Shown here piece after piece: positions 1 through 12,500 of a stretch of 64,000 bases of DNA. The first letter of the stretch is position 1, and every line of letters begins with the position of its first letter. The stretch is taken from contig BSYQ01000009.1 in the NCBI GenBank assembly GCA_030272585.1, positions 1,302,001 through 1,366,000 on the forward strand, read 5' to 3'. The DNA is from Bryopsis sp. KO-2023. Its lineage: Eukaryota > Chlorophyta > Ulvophyceae > Bryopsidales > Bryopsidaceae. The translations under genes were made by a program, and so were the position numbers. A model generated the notes under the pieces. That model made no database searches and was not told where the DNA came from. It saw only the letters and a program-made list of their open reading frames with translations.

Positions 1-2296
1 GATGCAACTGGAGAGCCTGGCTGCTCCAATGTCTTTCGAGGGTTCCACCGAGGAATCCCTGTTCCGTACATCCGTGGGGTCCACAGAGCATCGCTTGGGG
101 TTGCTTTCGGTAGCTCAGGGTATTTTGCCGACCCCTGTCGAATATACTAAGAAAATGCATGAGCGGGCAAGCAAGGAACTAAGCAGGTGATTTTTCCCAA
201 AAAAACACAAATATTAGCACTCGTTTTCATTTGCTTCGTAAACGCAAATCTCCCAGACTTGTCAAAATCACATTCAGAAAATGAAACAAGAAAGAGCAGA
301 AAAAGATGAATGGGGCACACAGGCTCAGGTTGGGTTTCGTTTTCAAAAGAGGGGAGAGGGGTTACCTCTGAGCTCAAGTAATCCCTGTTGATGTCCACGT
401 CACATGTGTGCATCATGTCAATTTTTCTTGATGAAAAAGATCGAAGGCTGGATTCACGAGAAAACCGGCTGGACCCCATCGAAAATTTGCTCGAAGCCCT
501 GGAGCTGCTCTTGGAACCTGCAGCATGGACCACCCCTCCCATGCTTCAGCAATGCCAGCAAGTTGACTCTCCATTGCAAAAAACAAAACAGAAAAAAGGA
601 AAAATGTAGCAGGATGATGGGGTAGAAAACAGCTTACCACGCGGTGGTTTTTTCCGGGCGCCCTCATTTATTATATCTACCATCTCCATGTTCATGTCCC
701 CATGCCAAGTGGCTGTCAGGTCGACATCCGTCCTCTTTGTGCTTTGTATCATACTTGGACGATAAAAAGATGTTCTGCAAGTTGCATTTTGAATCTTATT
801 AAAATTAAATTAAAACAAAACATTCTTTTGTTGAGAAAAGAACCAACGATAATGTGGAGCCGATATAAGGCAACACTGCTTCGATTTGGTCGGAGCATTT
901 ATCGACAGGATTCAACAGCCGTCAAGGGCAAATGTATTATATTGGTTGATAGTATTGTACAAGTTCTATGCAGCCAATTTGATATAACGAACTCTTGTGA
1001 AATATTTATCACTATATTTATGGAGCACAGGTGGCCATGTCAGACTTTGATGACTGATTACTCAACTCTTTGCCACCCCTCCTTCCCAAATATATTTTTT
1101 CGAACATACCAGGCAACGGACTGTTTTTCCTTCTTATTTCTTTAATTTCTCCACTATTTTCTTGACCCAGCCGATTGCAACAAAAAAAGTGCTGTTCTTA
1201 CTTTCCCTTCATCATGGTCGAGCTATTTGAAAAGGGAGGGGGGGGTCGAACTCCAACCATTCTTTAGAAAAAAAAATAAAAAATGAATCACCCACCTCAT
1301 GGCGGCATCTCTGTTCTCTTCATCGTATAAGCCATCATCATGGAGATCCCAGAGCCGCTCCACCGCCTCATCCATTTTCACCAACCTTGCAATGACACAA
1401 TAAAAAGTAAAATTGGATGGGGTGGGATGGGATGGTGGAAAACAAAGAATGAGATGTGGAAAAAAAAACTTTACAGCTTATCTCAGATCAACATCAAGAT
1501 CAATGAAAAAATTCAACAAGATGTCTGACCATCATGCATCTGGTTTCTTTCGAATGTGGATTGAACAAGAAAGGCGTACATGGTGTTGAGCACTTGGGGA
1601 AAAGAAAAAATTAAAAAAAACAAAACACACCTTGGCCGCCGGGGTACCTTGGAGAATGTTCCCTGTGGTTTTTCCTGACCTATGGAACTACTGCTGGATT
1701 TCAATGAGCTGTGGGTTTTGGTCAATGATTCAAAACTCGCAACAAACGGAGGATTCTCCCCTTCCTACGAAACCAATTTAAACCAGTTGATATGAAGCCA
1801 AATGAATTTAGGATGTCCAAAAAAAAGGTATGGGTTTTTGTTGTTGTCATTGGAGGAGTTTTTTTCTTTTCGGAACCAGTCTGCAATAGGCTCCCAATTT
1901 TGAATATCAGGCTTTGTTCAAATCTCTTGCTGAAATTCGATTTCATGAAACGTTCTTATTCAATTTCCTTGCTGTCTGACATTGAGGTTGGAAACCTCAT
2001 GCAACCCACCCACTTTAGAAATCATTGATATCAAACAAACCTTTGATCATATTGGTCAATGCACAAATTAAATATGATATTTATTTCATTTATTATTATA
2101 TTTTTATTCTACAGACACTACAGTTAGTTACCTGGATCGACCCCTGATGCTCCGTTGCACATTTTTCGAACTCATCGAACTCATCCATCGTTTCATAAAT
2201 CGTTTCAGGATACATGGCCTCCCTTGTAAGCTGCACAACCCCAGATTGTCCAGCCATATCGCTTTCAGGGTCACCCTTCAGACCTAACCAAAACAC
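1..2296 (-). CDS. Unrecognised multi-exon gene, truncated by left edge
   Basis: I do not recognise this protein. Several minus-strand exon-like stretches with acceptor and donor signals line up. About 2,110-2,290 holds an acidic segment ending in an FDEFEK-like stretch before a GTAACT donor. About 1,630-1,763 is rich in Ser and Lys. About 1,290-1,385 reads KMDEAVERLWDLHDDG and ends at GTGGGT. About 645-740 ends at GTAAGC. About 376-524 is a Ser/Arg-rich segment ending at GTAACC. A last open stretch runs from about 186 to the edge after a CTTAG acceptor. Phases agree between some neighbouring exons but not all, so exons are missing or wrongly bounded. The start codon is not identified; the CpG-rich stretch at 2.56-3.55 kb is a plausible promoter side. 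Bases 2-190 are also open on the plus strand, so the strand of that terminal piece is uncertain. Confidence 0.4.
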
Positions 2297-2299
2297 ATC

Positions 2300-4380
2300 T
2301 CAGCAAGAAAAAGAAACAAAGAAGGAAAAAAGCCAAGGGTGGGGAATCGGTGGGGAAGAGGGGACCTTTTGTTTGTGTGCAAGAAGCTTTCATGATAGAA
2401 TTCAACGAAACTGTGGCTTTCCAGAAAGGTAATACTGTTTATCAAACGAGGGGTTTTGAGGGATCGAGGACGATGTCATGGAATGTCATGGCTTCCCCCC
2501 CCATTGATTCCAGATCTAGAAATCGATGTGTAGGGCAAGAGTTTCTGTAGGCAGCCTTCTAATGATGCATCATCTTGTTGTTGTCGAACAGCGGGACGCT
2601 GGATCAATGTCGACCGCCGCCACGAGATTCTCGTCAGGCTGACTCGATCCCTGAACGGGGGTTTGACAACACTATTCACCGCGCTTTCACGCCCTCCTCC
2701 TCGACCGCGGAACTCGAAGACGAGTTTCCACCAGCGTCGACTTACTTACCGAAGTCCGTTTGCATTCGTTGCGACTGCGGGAGCCGCGCACGGGATCTCG
2801 AACCCGACCGAACACGTTGCACAACACACAGTGAAAGCATGACCTCTGTATCGCGACATGAACAGCACTCACCCGAAAAGCTCACTCCCATACTCCTACG
2901 CTCGTGGCACCGACAGCATATCTGCGGTACGCATTCCTCTGGGGCACCGTCCAGGGGCCCCGAAGCACCCATTTCGTTTTCTTTCATTTCGTTCTCTTTT
3001 TTGGGGGGGCAGGATTTTCGGTTTGACCCCGTTTCGACTCACAGGTGTGGCCGAACACTTTGGTCTTGCGCCCCGAGAAACGGGGGGTTGGTGGTCGAGA
3101 GGTTGCGACAGACGGGGGTGCGGTTGGCACTATTGTTGTGCATAGCTGAGGTTGGGGTCGTCAGGATCACGCTTGTGGGGTCTTCTCACTTTCTCGGGAC
3201 TTACTCGATGTGGTAACGGCCCAAAAAACGGTCCCAATCGCAAATCGCAGACCTACCCATCAACCAGCGCCCGAGACGCTGCTCTCGGCGGGGAAAATCG
3301 GGATCGTGGCACTACTTGCTGAACTTGGGCGACAAGGGCGTCCGGTACCGCCACCTGGAAAGCCGCCGTTATTCTTTGCGCTTAATTTTGTGATATTTTT
3401 CGGGGCGACTGTGTATGGAAGACAGAGGGATCGTTTAGTCGTGATCATCGGGACGTAGTCATCGCATTAGTTCCAAAAAGAATCTGCCATGTGGGGCGCA
3501 AGTACCTGTCCGCTGTTCGGAACCCGCCATGTTTCGTCGCGACGCCTTCCTGCGGCCTCCGCCGTCGACGATCATCCTGGCACTGCAGCCCAGGGCGCTG
3601 TGTTGCTGATGGCTGTAGTCATATATGATTGATCGATTGATCGACAGATCGATTGGTTGAACGAGGGCCCAACAATCTCGATCCGCGACCCGGCATGAGT
3701 TTGTCACCTTCGTTTGACATGCTCGCCGCACCGCGAAATGAAATCACGAGAAGGGGGGGAGGGCTGGGATTGGTACCTGAAAGCTCGAAGTCTCCAATTT
3801 TTGCTGGTGGTTTTTGCATGGGCCCCGTTCAGCAGAGTTGATGCGGAGCATTTGAGGAATCCCGTTTCTACCAAAGGAAAAACATCTTATCCAATTCAAC
3901 CAAGGCCACAGCCCTAAGCAGATTCCATGAAGCCTCAAGGGGCCCCCACCACCACACTGTTGTTGGCTTGGTAGCCCATTTGCAACTCGCATAAGGGAAA
4001 AAGAATGGAATGTCTGTCTTTAAAGAAAACTCCACAATGGCTGCCTCCCTGTACCCCCCCCCCCCTGAAAAAAATCAACAAATCATTTCTAATTGTTTTC
4101 CAAGTCGCAGTCCCCACCACCATCACCACTTGTTTAAAATCCAGCAAATTCATGCTACCACAAAATGCTGGATTTCCCAACACCACATCATGAGAAGTTC
4201 TCGGGGCTGTTCATATACACACCTGCATGCGGATTTTTCAGAAACTTTCTACTGGCTGGCACCCTTGACATTTCCCTTAATATTTCTTGAACCTTTTTTC
4301 TAGAACCTTTTTCACCTTTTTTTTTACTTTTTTAATGAGATGCTTAACTCCGCATGACTGTTTGACCTTGCCAGAATGAT
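2300..4380. other. Intergenic region with CpG-rich patch
   Basis: No gene can be supported here. Bases about 2,560-3,550 are markedly richer in GC and CpG than the flanks and contain many short overlapping open frames on both strands without splice structure. This fits a promoter-proximal region for the minus-strand gene to the left. From 3.85 to 4.38 kb the sequence is pyrimidine-rich with poly-C and poly-T runs. Confidence 0.4.
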
Positions 4381-5168
4381 CAAAGAAGCCGATTGATTAT
4401 ATTCCAAACTATGTCACCAACACAAGAAGCATGGGTGTGCACCCCAGCTATTCATATTCAGAGAAACAATGCTCAATTATTTTGGGGCTCTGTTGCTCGC
4501 TGCATTCTGCTCATTCCACATAGAATCTGGCCAGTAACTGACGTTTGCATTTCTTACAAGTCTTTTCATCCATCCCTGCTCAGCTCAAACACTTCACCAC
4601 CAATGTTCCCATGTCTGACGGACAGATTGAGATATATTTTAAATTACCCAACAAAATCAAGCGTTTCCAAATCAACCCCATGTTATGGATCGTCACAAAG
4701 ATTCTATTTAAAACCTACGAAAAGCAAAGAGAACCTTTTTCCCCCTCTGTTGTACGTATTTACTTGATGAGTGACAGAATCGTTTGCACCTACAAACATT
4801 TGAAGCCTTTCCCCATTTTTTTTCTCATATTTTCATTTCATTATTGATCGTTTGGTGCCTCATGCATCTGCCACATGGACGAGGTCAAAAATCTAAATTG
4901 ATTTCTATGTATCTTTGAAAAACTATCCAGACCCCCCAAAACACTTGATTGCCAAAACAGGCAAATACCCTCCTGAAACCACCTACCAAAACAGCCCAAT
5001 TTAAGAGCCAGTGTCAGAACCGGTGCAACAACAAAAAATACTTGTTGCTTATTTTCTTCAATTGGGAGGGGAAAAAAAATAGCCGGACCGTTTGCTTGAA
5101 CAGTAGGTCATGTGTTGTTAAGATTTTATTACCCTCTTCCCATGCACATTTGCCTTCTGCTATTTTTT

Positions 5169-6442
5169 TCACAAGCTGCTGAACTCAACGGCATTTATTT
5201 GGCCTTGGCAGTATGAAAACAGGTCAAAGAAGAGCGCGATTGACTTCCACGCTATGGCACCAACACAGGACATGACCACAAAACTGGTTATCAAAAAGCA
5301 TGGGTGCACACCCCAGCCATTCACATCCAACCCGCTTCGCAACATTCTGCTCTCCTTGTAGACCAAAGCCTTGACATCATTGTCATGTGGTCGATTCGAA
5401 ACCAGCCTCTTCAAAAACCGTTCCCGATCCAACAACTCACACCACCACAACCACGCCTGGCACGCAATTCCAATGCCAAAAAAATTCAGGAACGCAACGA
5501 CCTGTTCACTTCTGTAAGGTGATGGAGCTTGGTGTTGGCTGGAGGAATGGGTGAAATGCAAGACCACATTGGCATAAGTGTCGATGGCAGCACTCAATCC
5601 GTTCATGCGTTGAATACCAGACGGATGCAAGTTGCAGAGGCGGGTGATTTCCTTCCTGGTCCACCAGAATCTACAGGGAAGCCCCACAAGCAAAATGTAG
5701 AATTGCCTCTTGAAGCCCACCCTTATGCCCATTGTCGTAAACATCAAAGGAATGAAAGCACCTGCATGAGAATCAAAATCCAGTTGGCAATCTAAAACAC
5801 TTGAACAAATAGGGCACTCCTTCCATCGATCCCTTCTTGATGCATGAGTCATGTGCACCGTGTCAGTTGATCATTTTTTGCGTTCAACGAGACGAGTTCT
5901 GATTCAGTGCACCTGTTATTCCAAGTGCCAGCACAAAACCAAAGGCTCCCAAGATCGGTCGAGTTTCGTATTCCTCGCCGTACTGTATGGCGGCCTTGTC
6001 TGGAAAACTGGCGTACTCAAGGAGAAAAGAGACGACAGGAGCATGCATGACCCTGTGTGCGGGAGCGTTAGTCGAATTAGAAGACCCACCAACCACCTGC
6101 TAACTGGCAGGTTCAGAGGGAAAAAGCTTCACGAAAGCTCAGGTTTCGTGCTTACTTGACACCCAAGGAGAGCATAGGTTGAACAGCTAGTAGGTCCCTC
6201 CTCTTGAGCGTCAGATGGCACCACAAGAACACGCTCAATGGCGCAACGTAAATAACGAGACGGAGCAGGAATGCAACCGGCCAGACGTCATCGAAACAGC
6301 TGTAGCGATACTGTATGGCGAGTTCGTATGCAAACAGAGAGAGGATGCATATTTTATCTGTCGGAAGCCGGGCTTCGTTCTGTTCCGACTGGAACCGACG
6401 CTCCAGTCCGCCGTTCTTGAACGTCAGCCAGAAAGGATGCAT
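5169..6442 (-). CDS. Polytopic membrane protein, tandem copy 1
   Basis: The family is not recognised. Three exons, 6442-6156, 6052-5913 and 5761-5169, join in phase with GT-AG signals to give 339 residues. The ATG at 6442 was chosen because similarity to the second copy begins exactly there (MHPFWLTF). Hydrophobic segments occur in all three exons, including a LLRLVIYVAPLSVFLW helix in exon 1, one near the end of exon 2, and at least three in exon 3. Five to seven membrane spans are plausible, and there is no obvious cleavable signal. A basic RVGFKRQF turn and a WWTRKEIT segment are conserved with copy 2. Exon 3 matches the paralog almost residue for residue, whereas exon 2 is strongly diverged. 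No catalytic motif was seen. Transporter or receptor-like roles are possible but unsupported. Confidence 0.75.
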
Positions 6443-6654
6443 GGTAGCGGTTTCGTCAGGATTCGGTCCACCAGCGATATGTGCACCGACCGCGCGCAAA
6501 TGTCCGACATGCATAGTCAACATTGGATTTCCAACAAAAAAAATGGTTGGGTGGGAGCGCATGCTGAGCGTGCTTGCGAGCACAGAGGCGATGTCGTCCA
6601 CATTCTTTTCCAGGGTTTGCGAAGTTTTCCCACATGCGTCCCTCGTTCTCTTTG

Positions 6655-6715
6655 GATCAGGAACGATGCTCCGGTCCCCCGGTCTTGAACCGGCCAGAAA
6701 GGGTGCAGCGTGGTG
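6655..6715 (-). pseudogene. Remnant of exon 1 of the membrane-protein family
   Basis: On the minus strand this stretch begins with a HPFW-like segment and a GG/GPE segment matching the first codons of the two intact paralogs (HPFWLTFxNGGLER), but frame is lost within about 15 codons. It lies some 210 bases upstream of copy 1, in the same orientation. It is best read as the decayed start of a further copy, evidence of more than one round of duplication. Confidence 0.5.
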
Positions 6716-6894
6716 GCTCAAGGAGGAATCGGTGCAGCAAAGCGTTTGTGGTGGAGGTTGTTGGCGTTACATAATTTTCATCGATGCTCAGAGTCGCCAC
6801 ACTGACACAGTTTCCCAAATCCTTCCGATCCAACGCTACAGACTCTGCAGCTGTTCTGCTCAACCACCACCATCATTTGATTTTCAAGGCAGAA

Positions 6895-7415
6895 AACGTC
6901 AGCTTGAGGAACAAAGCTTAATCATTTTGGGGGGTGCTGCTTGCAGGATTCTGTTCACTTCACTGGGGTTGGCATCTGGCCAGTAGCTGACGAAGTTGCA
7001 TTTCTTACAAGTCTTTTCACCCATCCCTGTTCCTATGTCTGCCCAACAGAAAATCATATAATTAGTAGATTGAATTGAGATATAGGTTGAACCAAAGCCC
7101 AGCCAAACCCACGGAACCCGCAAGAAGATGGGGTCCAGGCAAATAGTTCTGTTACTTGTTAAATGAACAAGTGCACCACTAACAACAGCGGCCAAAAATA
7201 CTGATTTTGTAACGATCATTGTGACAATCCATAACTGCACCACCCTAACATCCTGAAAGAGTCAATAAAATTGACTTACAAACATCCAAACCGTTTCCTC
7301 ACGTTATTGATTGTTTAGCAGCCCATGGATCTGCAATATGCACAAGGCCAAAAAAAACTCGCCCAATTAATGAAGTATCTAGACATCGAGTCTTTGAAAC
7401 ACTGTTAAGACATCC
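6895..7415 (-). other. Block duplicated with 4,390-4,930; possible exon
   Basis: This spacer lies between the two membrane-protein genes. Its minus strand is open over about 7,243-6,899 and encodes a hydrophobic helix (VFLAAVVSGALVHL) and a KTCKKCNFVSYW segment. The homologous stretch at about 4,390-4,620 keeps the KTCKKC segment, but a two-base length difference shifts the frame immediately after it. It may be an extra 3' exon of the upstream membrane gene or an unrelated small gene carried in the duplication. The 3' gene exon has its own stop at 7,650, and no convincing donor joins it to this block. Confidence 0.35.
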
Positions 7416-7649
7416 CAATACACATGGGTCCAAACATAGCTAGAGAACCATCCTCAAACCACTGACTAAAGCAGGTCATTGAAAGAGGGTGTTCTAGCAC
7501 TCCCAGTGCCCCCCAAAAAAAGAAACTTGAAAGAGAATTTGAAAGAGAAAGAAAACCAAATAGTTGGGGCTGTTTGTTTTGACGAGCAGGCCGTGTGGTT
7601 CAGGTTTAATTACCCTCTTCCCATGCACATTTGCCTTCTGCTATTTTTT

Positions 7650-8978
7650 TCACGAGCCGCTGAACTCCATAGCATTTATTTGGCCTTGGAAGTATGAAAA
7701 CAGGTCAAAGAAGAGCGCGATCGACTTCCAAGCTATGGCACCAACACAGGACATGACCACAAAACTGGTTATCAAAAAGCATGGGTGCACACCCCAGCTA
7801 TTCACATCCAACCCGCTTCGCAACATTCTGCTCTCCTTGTAGACCAAAGCCTTGACATCATTGTCATGTGGTCGATTCGAAACCAGCCTCTTCAAAAACC
7901 GTTCCCGATCCAACAACTCACACCACCACAACCACGCCTGGCACACAATTCCAATGCCAAAAAAATTCAGGAACGCAACGACCTGTTCACTTCTGTAAGG
8001 TGATGGAGCTTGGTGTTGGCTGGAGGAATGGGTGAAATGCAAAACAACATTGGCATAAGTGTCGATGACGGCACTCAATCCGTTCATGTATCGGACACCA
8101 GACGGATGCAAGTTGGAGAGGTGGGTGATCTCCTTCCTGGTCCACCAAAAAACCAAGGGAAGCCCCACAAGCAACATGCAGAATTGCCTTTTGAAGCCCA
8201 CCCTTATGCCCATTGTCGCAAACAATGAAGGGATGATACCCCCTGCATAAAAATAAGAATGCCGTTGAGACTTCACAATACAAAAAATCAAACACGATCT
8301 ATTGATCTTTCCTTGATGCATGAGGTCCTGTGCACAGATTCAATCAATTGATCATTTTTTTATTGCTATTTGCAGGGATGTGTCGCTGAGGTATCCTCCA
8401 GGTGGAAATTTTGAACAATATATCTTCTGGTCGATTGCATGACACAACGTCCCCCTCATTGTTGATTTGTTTGAGCACCTGTGACTCCCAAACACAGCGT
8501 CGCAGCGAGCCAAATTGGTCGAGATTCGTACTCCTGGTAAAGCTCAATGGCAGCCTTTTCTGGGATCCCGGCGTAGTGGAGGACATACATGTTGAACGGG
8601 GCATAGAAGAGCCTACGCGCAGAAGCGATATCGTCAGACAAAAACACATATTTCCGAGAAAAAACTTTTCTTGGCAAGTGTTCGTGCTTACTTGACACAC
8701 AAGGAGAGCATAGGTTGAACAGCTAGTAGGTCCCTCCTCTCGAATTTCAATTGGCACCACAAAAACACGATCAATGGCACAACGCAAACAACGAGACGGA
8801 GCAGGAATGCAACCTGCCAGCCATCACCGAAAAAGATGTAGCGGTACTGCAAGGTGAGTTCGTATGCAAGCAGAGAGAGGGTGCAAATTTTATCTGTTGG
8901 AAGCCGAGCCTCCCTCTGCTCAGACTGGAACCCACGCTCCAGCCCACCGTTGTTGAACGTCAGCCAGAAAGGGTGCAT
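7650..8978 (-). CDS. Polytopic membrane protein, tandem copy 2
   Basis: This is the paralog of the gene at 5,169-6,442 and is likewise unrecognised. Exons 8978-8692, 8612-8479 and 8242-7650 join in phase to give 337 residues. Exons 1 and 3 have exactly the same lengths as in copy 1 (287 and 593 bases), while exon 2 is six bases shorter. Exon 1 carries two hydrophobic stretches, exon 2 ends in a helix (WLAATLCLGVT), and exon 3 carries GIIPSLFATMGIRVGFKRQF, FLNFFGIGIVCQAWLWW and a C-terminal helix VVMSCVGAIAW. Both copies remain fully open, so both are probably functional. The donor at the end of exon 1 (GTCAA|GTAAGC) and the acceptors are conserved in position between copies. Confidence 0.75.
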
Positions 8979-9296
8979 ACTGTGGCTCTTGGAAATCTTA
9001 CTGCAGACAACGGCCAGCGAGCAGAATGACTCGCGAAACTGTCGCGAAGCAGAATCCAGTTCACGTGCGAAAAATATGTCGCGCACCCAAAGCGGGTGGT
9101 CGTACAAATCACGTGACGATTTTCTGGATTGTCATCAATGCATGAGGTGACTTTGTGAGCCTTGACCGTTGCTGCTTTTCTGAAGCCTTTCATGTTGCAA
9201 ATCGTTTGGACTGTTTCTCAAGATCCAGACTGAGATAGCAAGAGGAACAGGAGTTACATAGCTGTGTTTCTCTGAAAAACCTGTGTTGGCTTCTCA

Positions 9297-9327
9297 GGCA
9301 ACAGTGTAATCATTATCATTATCAGTC
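9297..9327. promoter_or_regulatory. 31-bp motif shared with 41.6 kb
   Basis: A stretch containing CAGGCAACAGTGT and then ATCATTATCATTATC lies about 200 bases before the start codon of the GT2-GH9 gene. It recurs with one or two differences at about 41,617-41,647, roughly 300 bases upstream of the eight-cysteine secreted gene. Sharing of this length over 32 kb is unlikely by chance, but whether it is a regulatory element or a small dispersed repeat cannot be told from two copies. Confidence 0.4.
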
Positions 9328-9520
9328 TCGCTAAAAAACCTTGCTGTTCCATGCTGCGTCTGGCCACACTCCACACTTCTACGATAGTAACGCAACGAAG
9401 ATTCTATTCTGCAGCCACCATGTAGTACCACTACTGTGGCCTGTTCACGAAAACTGGCAATTTTCATGCTTGCGAAACAGACAAGCCAGCCCAACACTGC
9501 ATGACTGCAGCAGCGCCACT

Positions 9521-12500
9521 ATGCTTGCACTCCAAGTGTTTGCTTCCCTGGTGTACGCCTTAGTCTTGTTCGGCTACTTCTACGCTCGCGTCGTTTACAC
9601 TCTTGACGTTGAGTGGGTCTGGTATGGGGCGGTCTTGTTGGCAGCGGAGCTTTTCTGCTCCTTGGGAACACTATTCTTTGTGCTTTCGAAGTCGAACTTT
9701 CGAAAGGTGAAAGGAGTCGCTGAGGAGGCGGCAGAGGAGGTCTGTCAGGAGAAGTTTTCAGTAAGAGTGCTTATCCATTGTTCGAAAGAAAACCTTGGGG
9801 TGCTAGAGGAAACCGTCAGGGCTGCAGTTGATGCTGATTTACCCCCCGGGTCCAAGAAGAGCGTCTACGTGGTGGACGCGAGCGGTGACTCGAGCAAAGA
9901 AGCGTGGGTTGAAAACTTAGACAGATCTTTGAGGGTGACGTACATTTGCACGCAAAGGCAGAACGCAAACATCCCATGTTCCTTAAACGAGGCACTGGGT
10001 GTGATATATGGTGGACAGGGCGGGCCACTCTTGTCTGAAGAACAAGAGACTAGGGAAATCACAGCAGTGATAGGTGCCAGCCAGATAGTTCGGAGAAACT
10101 TTTTTACGAAACTGCTCCCTTCGCTCGAAACACACGCGTTGGTTTTGAACCCCAGGGCTGCTCAAGTCACCTCCAGGAAAAGTGCTGGCGAAGCAGTCAG
10201 TCAAGAACGATGGACTCTTCCAGTCTTGGAAGCCTGGGGGTGTGGTGGCTGGTCCAAAACCAACTTTCTTGTGGACTCAAGTTTCCTTCATTCAGTGGGG
10301 ACTTTCAATGCTGCAGTAGAAACAGAGGATTATGCTCTCTGGGTAAGCACGATCAAATCTGGCCAGACATGGGGCTGGTACGATGAGTGCCTGGCAGATA
10401 GGGAGGAAACCAGGGTGGCTGGAGTGATCTTTGCAGACAGAAAACACTGGTGAGTCACCCATTGGCTAGATTTGTCAATTTCTACCCTATCCCACATACA
10501 CCCCCCAATTGTCATATATGAATGCGTTTCATGTGTGTGCAGGTGCAAGGGCCACATGCAACTCTTTTTCAGCTTGGAGAACCCAGTGTTTTGTTCATCT
10601 TTGACGGTACTACAGAAAATCAGCCTCATCGTGGCTCCATGGACACAGCTAGCATCAGCGATGTGCATTCCGTTGGCTGTGGTGGTCCCTGTCTTGAGCA
10701 TCTGGTTTGGAATCTGCCCAGCAGATTTCAACCACAACTTTGCTTTTGGATTTGCGTTGCATTACGTTGTAGCGTTTATTGTCGTTTACGCTGGATTTGG
10801 TCTGGAAGATACTATCCATGTTTGGCTGGCAAACATGTCAGAATATGCATTCTGGAGTGCATACATGGTGGCCATACTTGAGGTTTTCTGGGAGCGACTC
10901 AGGAAAGCGTTTGCATTCTGCTGTTGCTGCTGTGGTGCATCAGGATCTCAAACAAAATTCATGCCATTGAGCATGGAAGACAGTAGGGATTCCTCTGGAA
11001 ATACTGGAAAACAAGCGAAATCTGATACGTCGACAATGACATCGAGTGCTTTGGTTCACATCCTACTCCTGGCTTCTTCCATCTGCATGTTGGTTGTATC
11101 AGCCATTGCTGGGGGAGTGCTGCTCGCCACCGGACATGACTCACTCCCGTACTTTGGGTTTGGCTTGAGAGCCAGCATAGTGTGGAGTGTGTTAAACATC
11201 ATCCCATTCTCTGTTCTGGTTTCATACCTAGCTCGTCGAAAAGTGGGGCGGAGGGATGAAATGGCCATCATCGGCTTCATCGGTGCGATATTATCGGCAT
11301 GCTTGGTGGGATCTTTGATCCATAATCATAGATCGGGCTACGACTACCATGACGTTCTCACAAAATCCTTACTCTTTTACGAGGCTCAGCGATCAGGCGA
11401 CCTGCCAGATTCAAACAGAGTTTCCTGGAGAAGGGATTCAGCTTTGCACGACATTACAGTGGATGGGACATCACTCACAGGTGGCTACTACGATGCTGGG
11501 GACACGGTCAAATTCGGTTTGCCCTTGGGTGTTTCCCTGACGATGCTGTCATGGGGTTTGCTGGAATTCCGTGAAAACTACGAAAGGACTAATGAATTGG
11601 ACAATGCACGGAACGCGATCAAGTGGGGTACTGACTACATCCTCAAGTGCCACACAGGGGAAAACGAATTCTATGCACAAGTGGGGTATGGAACCGTGGA
11701 GCATACCATGTGGGGAAGGCCAGAGGAGTTGTTTGCGAATTACGTTCGAGTTGGGCAGATGCTGAACGAAACGCATCCAGGGTCTGACATTTTGGGGTCT
11801 TCAGCAGCTGCTTTAGCATCTGCCCACATAGTTTTCAAGGATGTCGACCCAGAGTATGCTAACACACTCTTGGACCATGCAAAAGACTTATACCTTTTTG
11901 GGAAGACCTATACGGGTCTGTCATCAGACAACTTGAACGACTGCAAGCCGTTTTACCACTCGCAAGAGTTCAGGGATGATCTCGCCATGGGAGCGATGTG
12001 GTTGTATAAAGCAACAGGGGACAGGGAGTATTTGTTAGCTTGCGAAAAGCACCTGGATAGCATGTCCGAGGAAATGGGGGGCATCACTCCATATTTTGGC
12101 TGGGAAAATGTGGGTGCGGGGGTGTCTGTCCTGTTGGCCCAGGAAACTGGGCATCACAAGTACATCTCGGAAGTCGACAGTCATTTACGAAACTGGATAT
12201 ATGATATCACCTATACTCCAGGGGGCCTAGCTTGGCTGACAGAGTGGGGGTCACTGCGATTCGATGCGAACACAGCTTTTCTGGCATTTGTGCATGCGAA
12301 GCATGTCATGGAGCATTCAACTGCCCCCTTTGAGAATATGAGAGTGTCGACGTTCCAGTGCTGGGCAATGTTTCAGATTCGGTACCTTCTGGGCGATGGG
12401 GGGAGGAGCTTCGTAGTCGGGGTCGGCCGGAATTACCCTAAATTTGTTCACCACAGAGGGGCGTCGTGTCCAGATTACCCGGAGCCTTGTGGCTGGGATC

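Larger units (their letters stand above)
4390..9120. repeat. Tandem segmental duplication, about 2.5 kb unit
   Basis: Two copies of a block lie head to tail. The segment at about 4,390-4,930 resembles 6,895-7,415, 5,100-5,760 resembles 7,590-8,240, 5,913-6,052 resembles 8,479-8,612, and 6,156-6,442 resembles 8,692-8,978. Offsets are 2.48-2.54 kb throughout. Each copy contains one three-exon membrane-protein gene on the minus strand. Coding exons are far more alike than the introns, and the long third exon is nearly identical over about 590 bases. Either that exon is under strong constraint or it has been homogenised by gene conversion. A partial third copy of the first exon lies at about 6,655-6,715. 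Confidence 0.85.

Noticed and set aside
2575-3216. 213-codon plus-strand frame in the CpG-rich patch
   Set aside because: Frames are open on both strands because of GC richness; the residue mix is Arg/Ser-rich and fits no family.
3210-3458. 82-codon frame with one hydrophobic stretch
   Set aside because: No splice partners or homology seen, and the same bases are open on the other strand.
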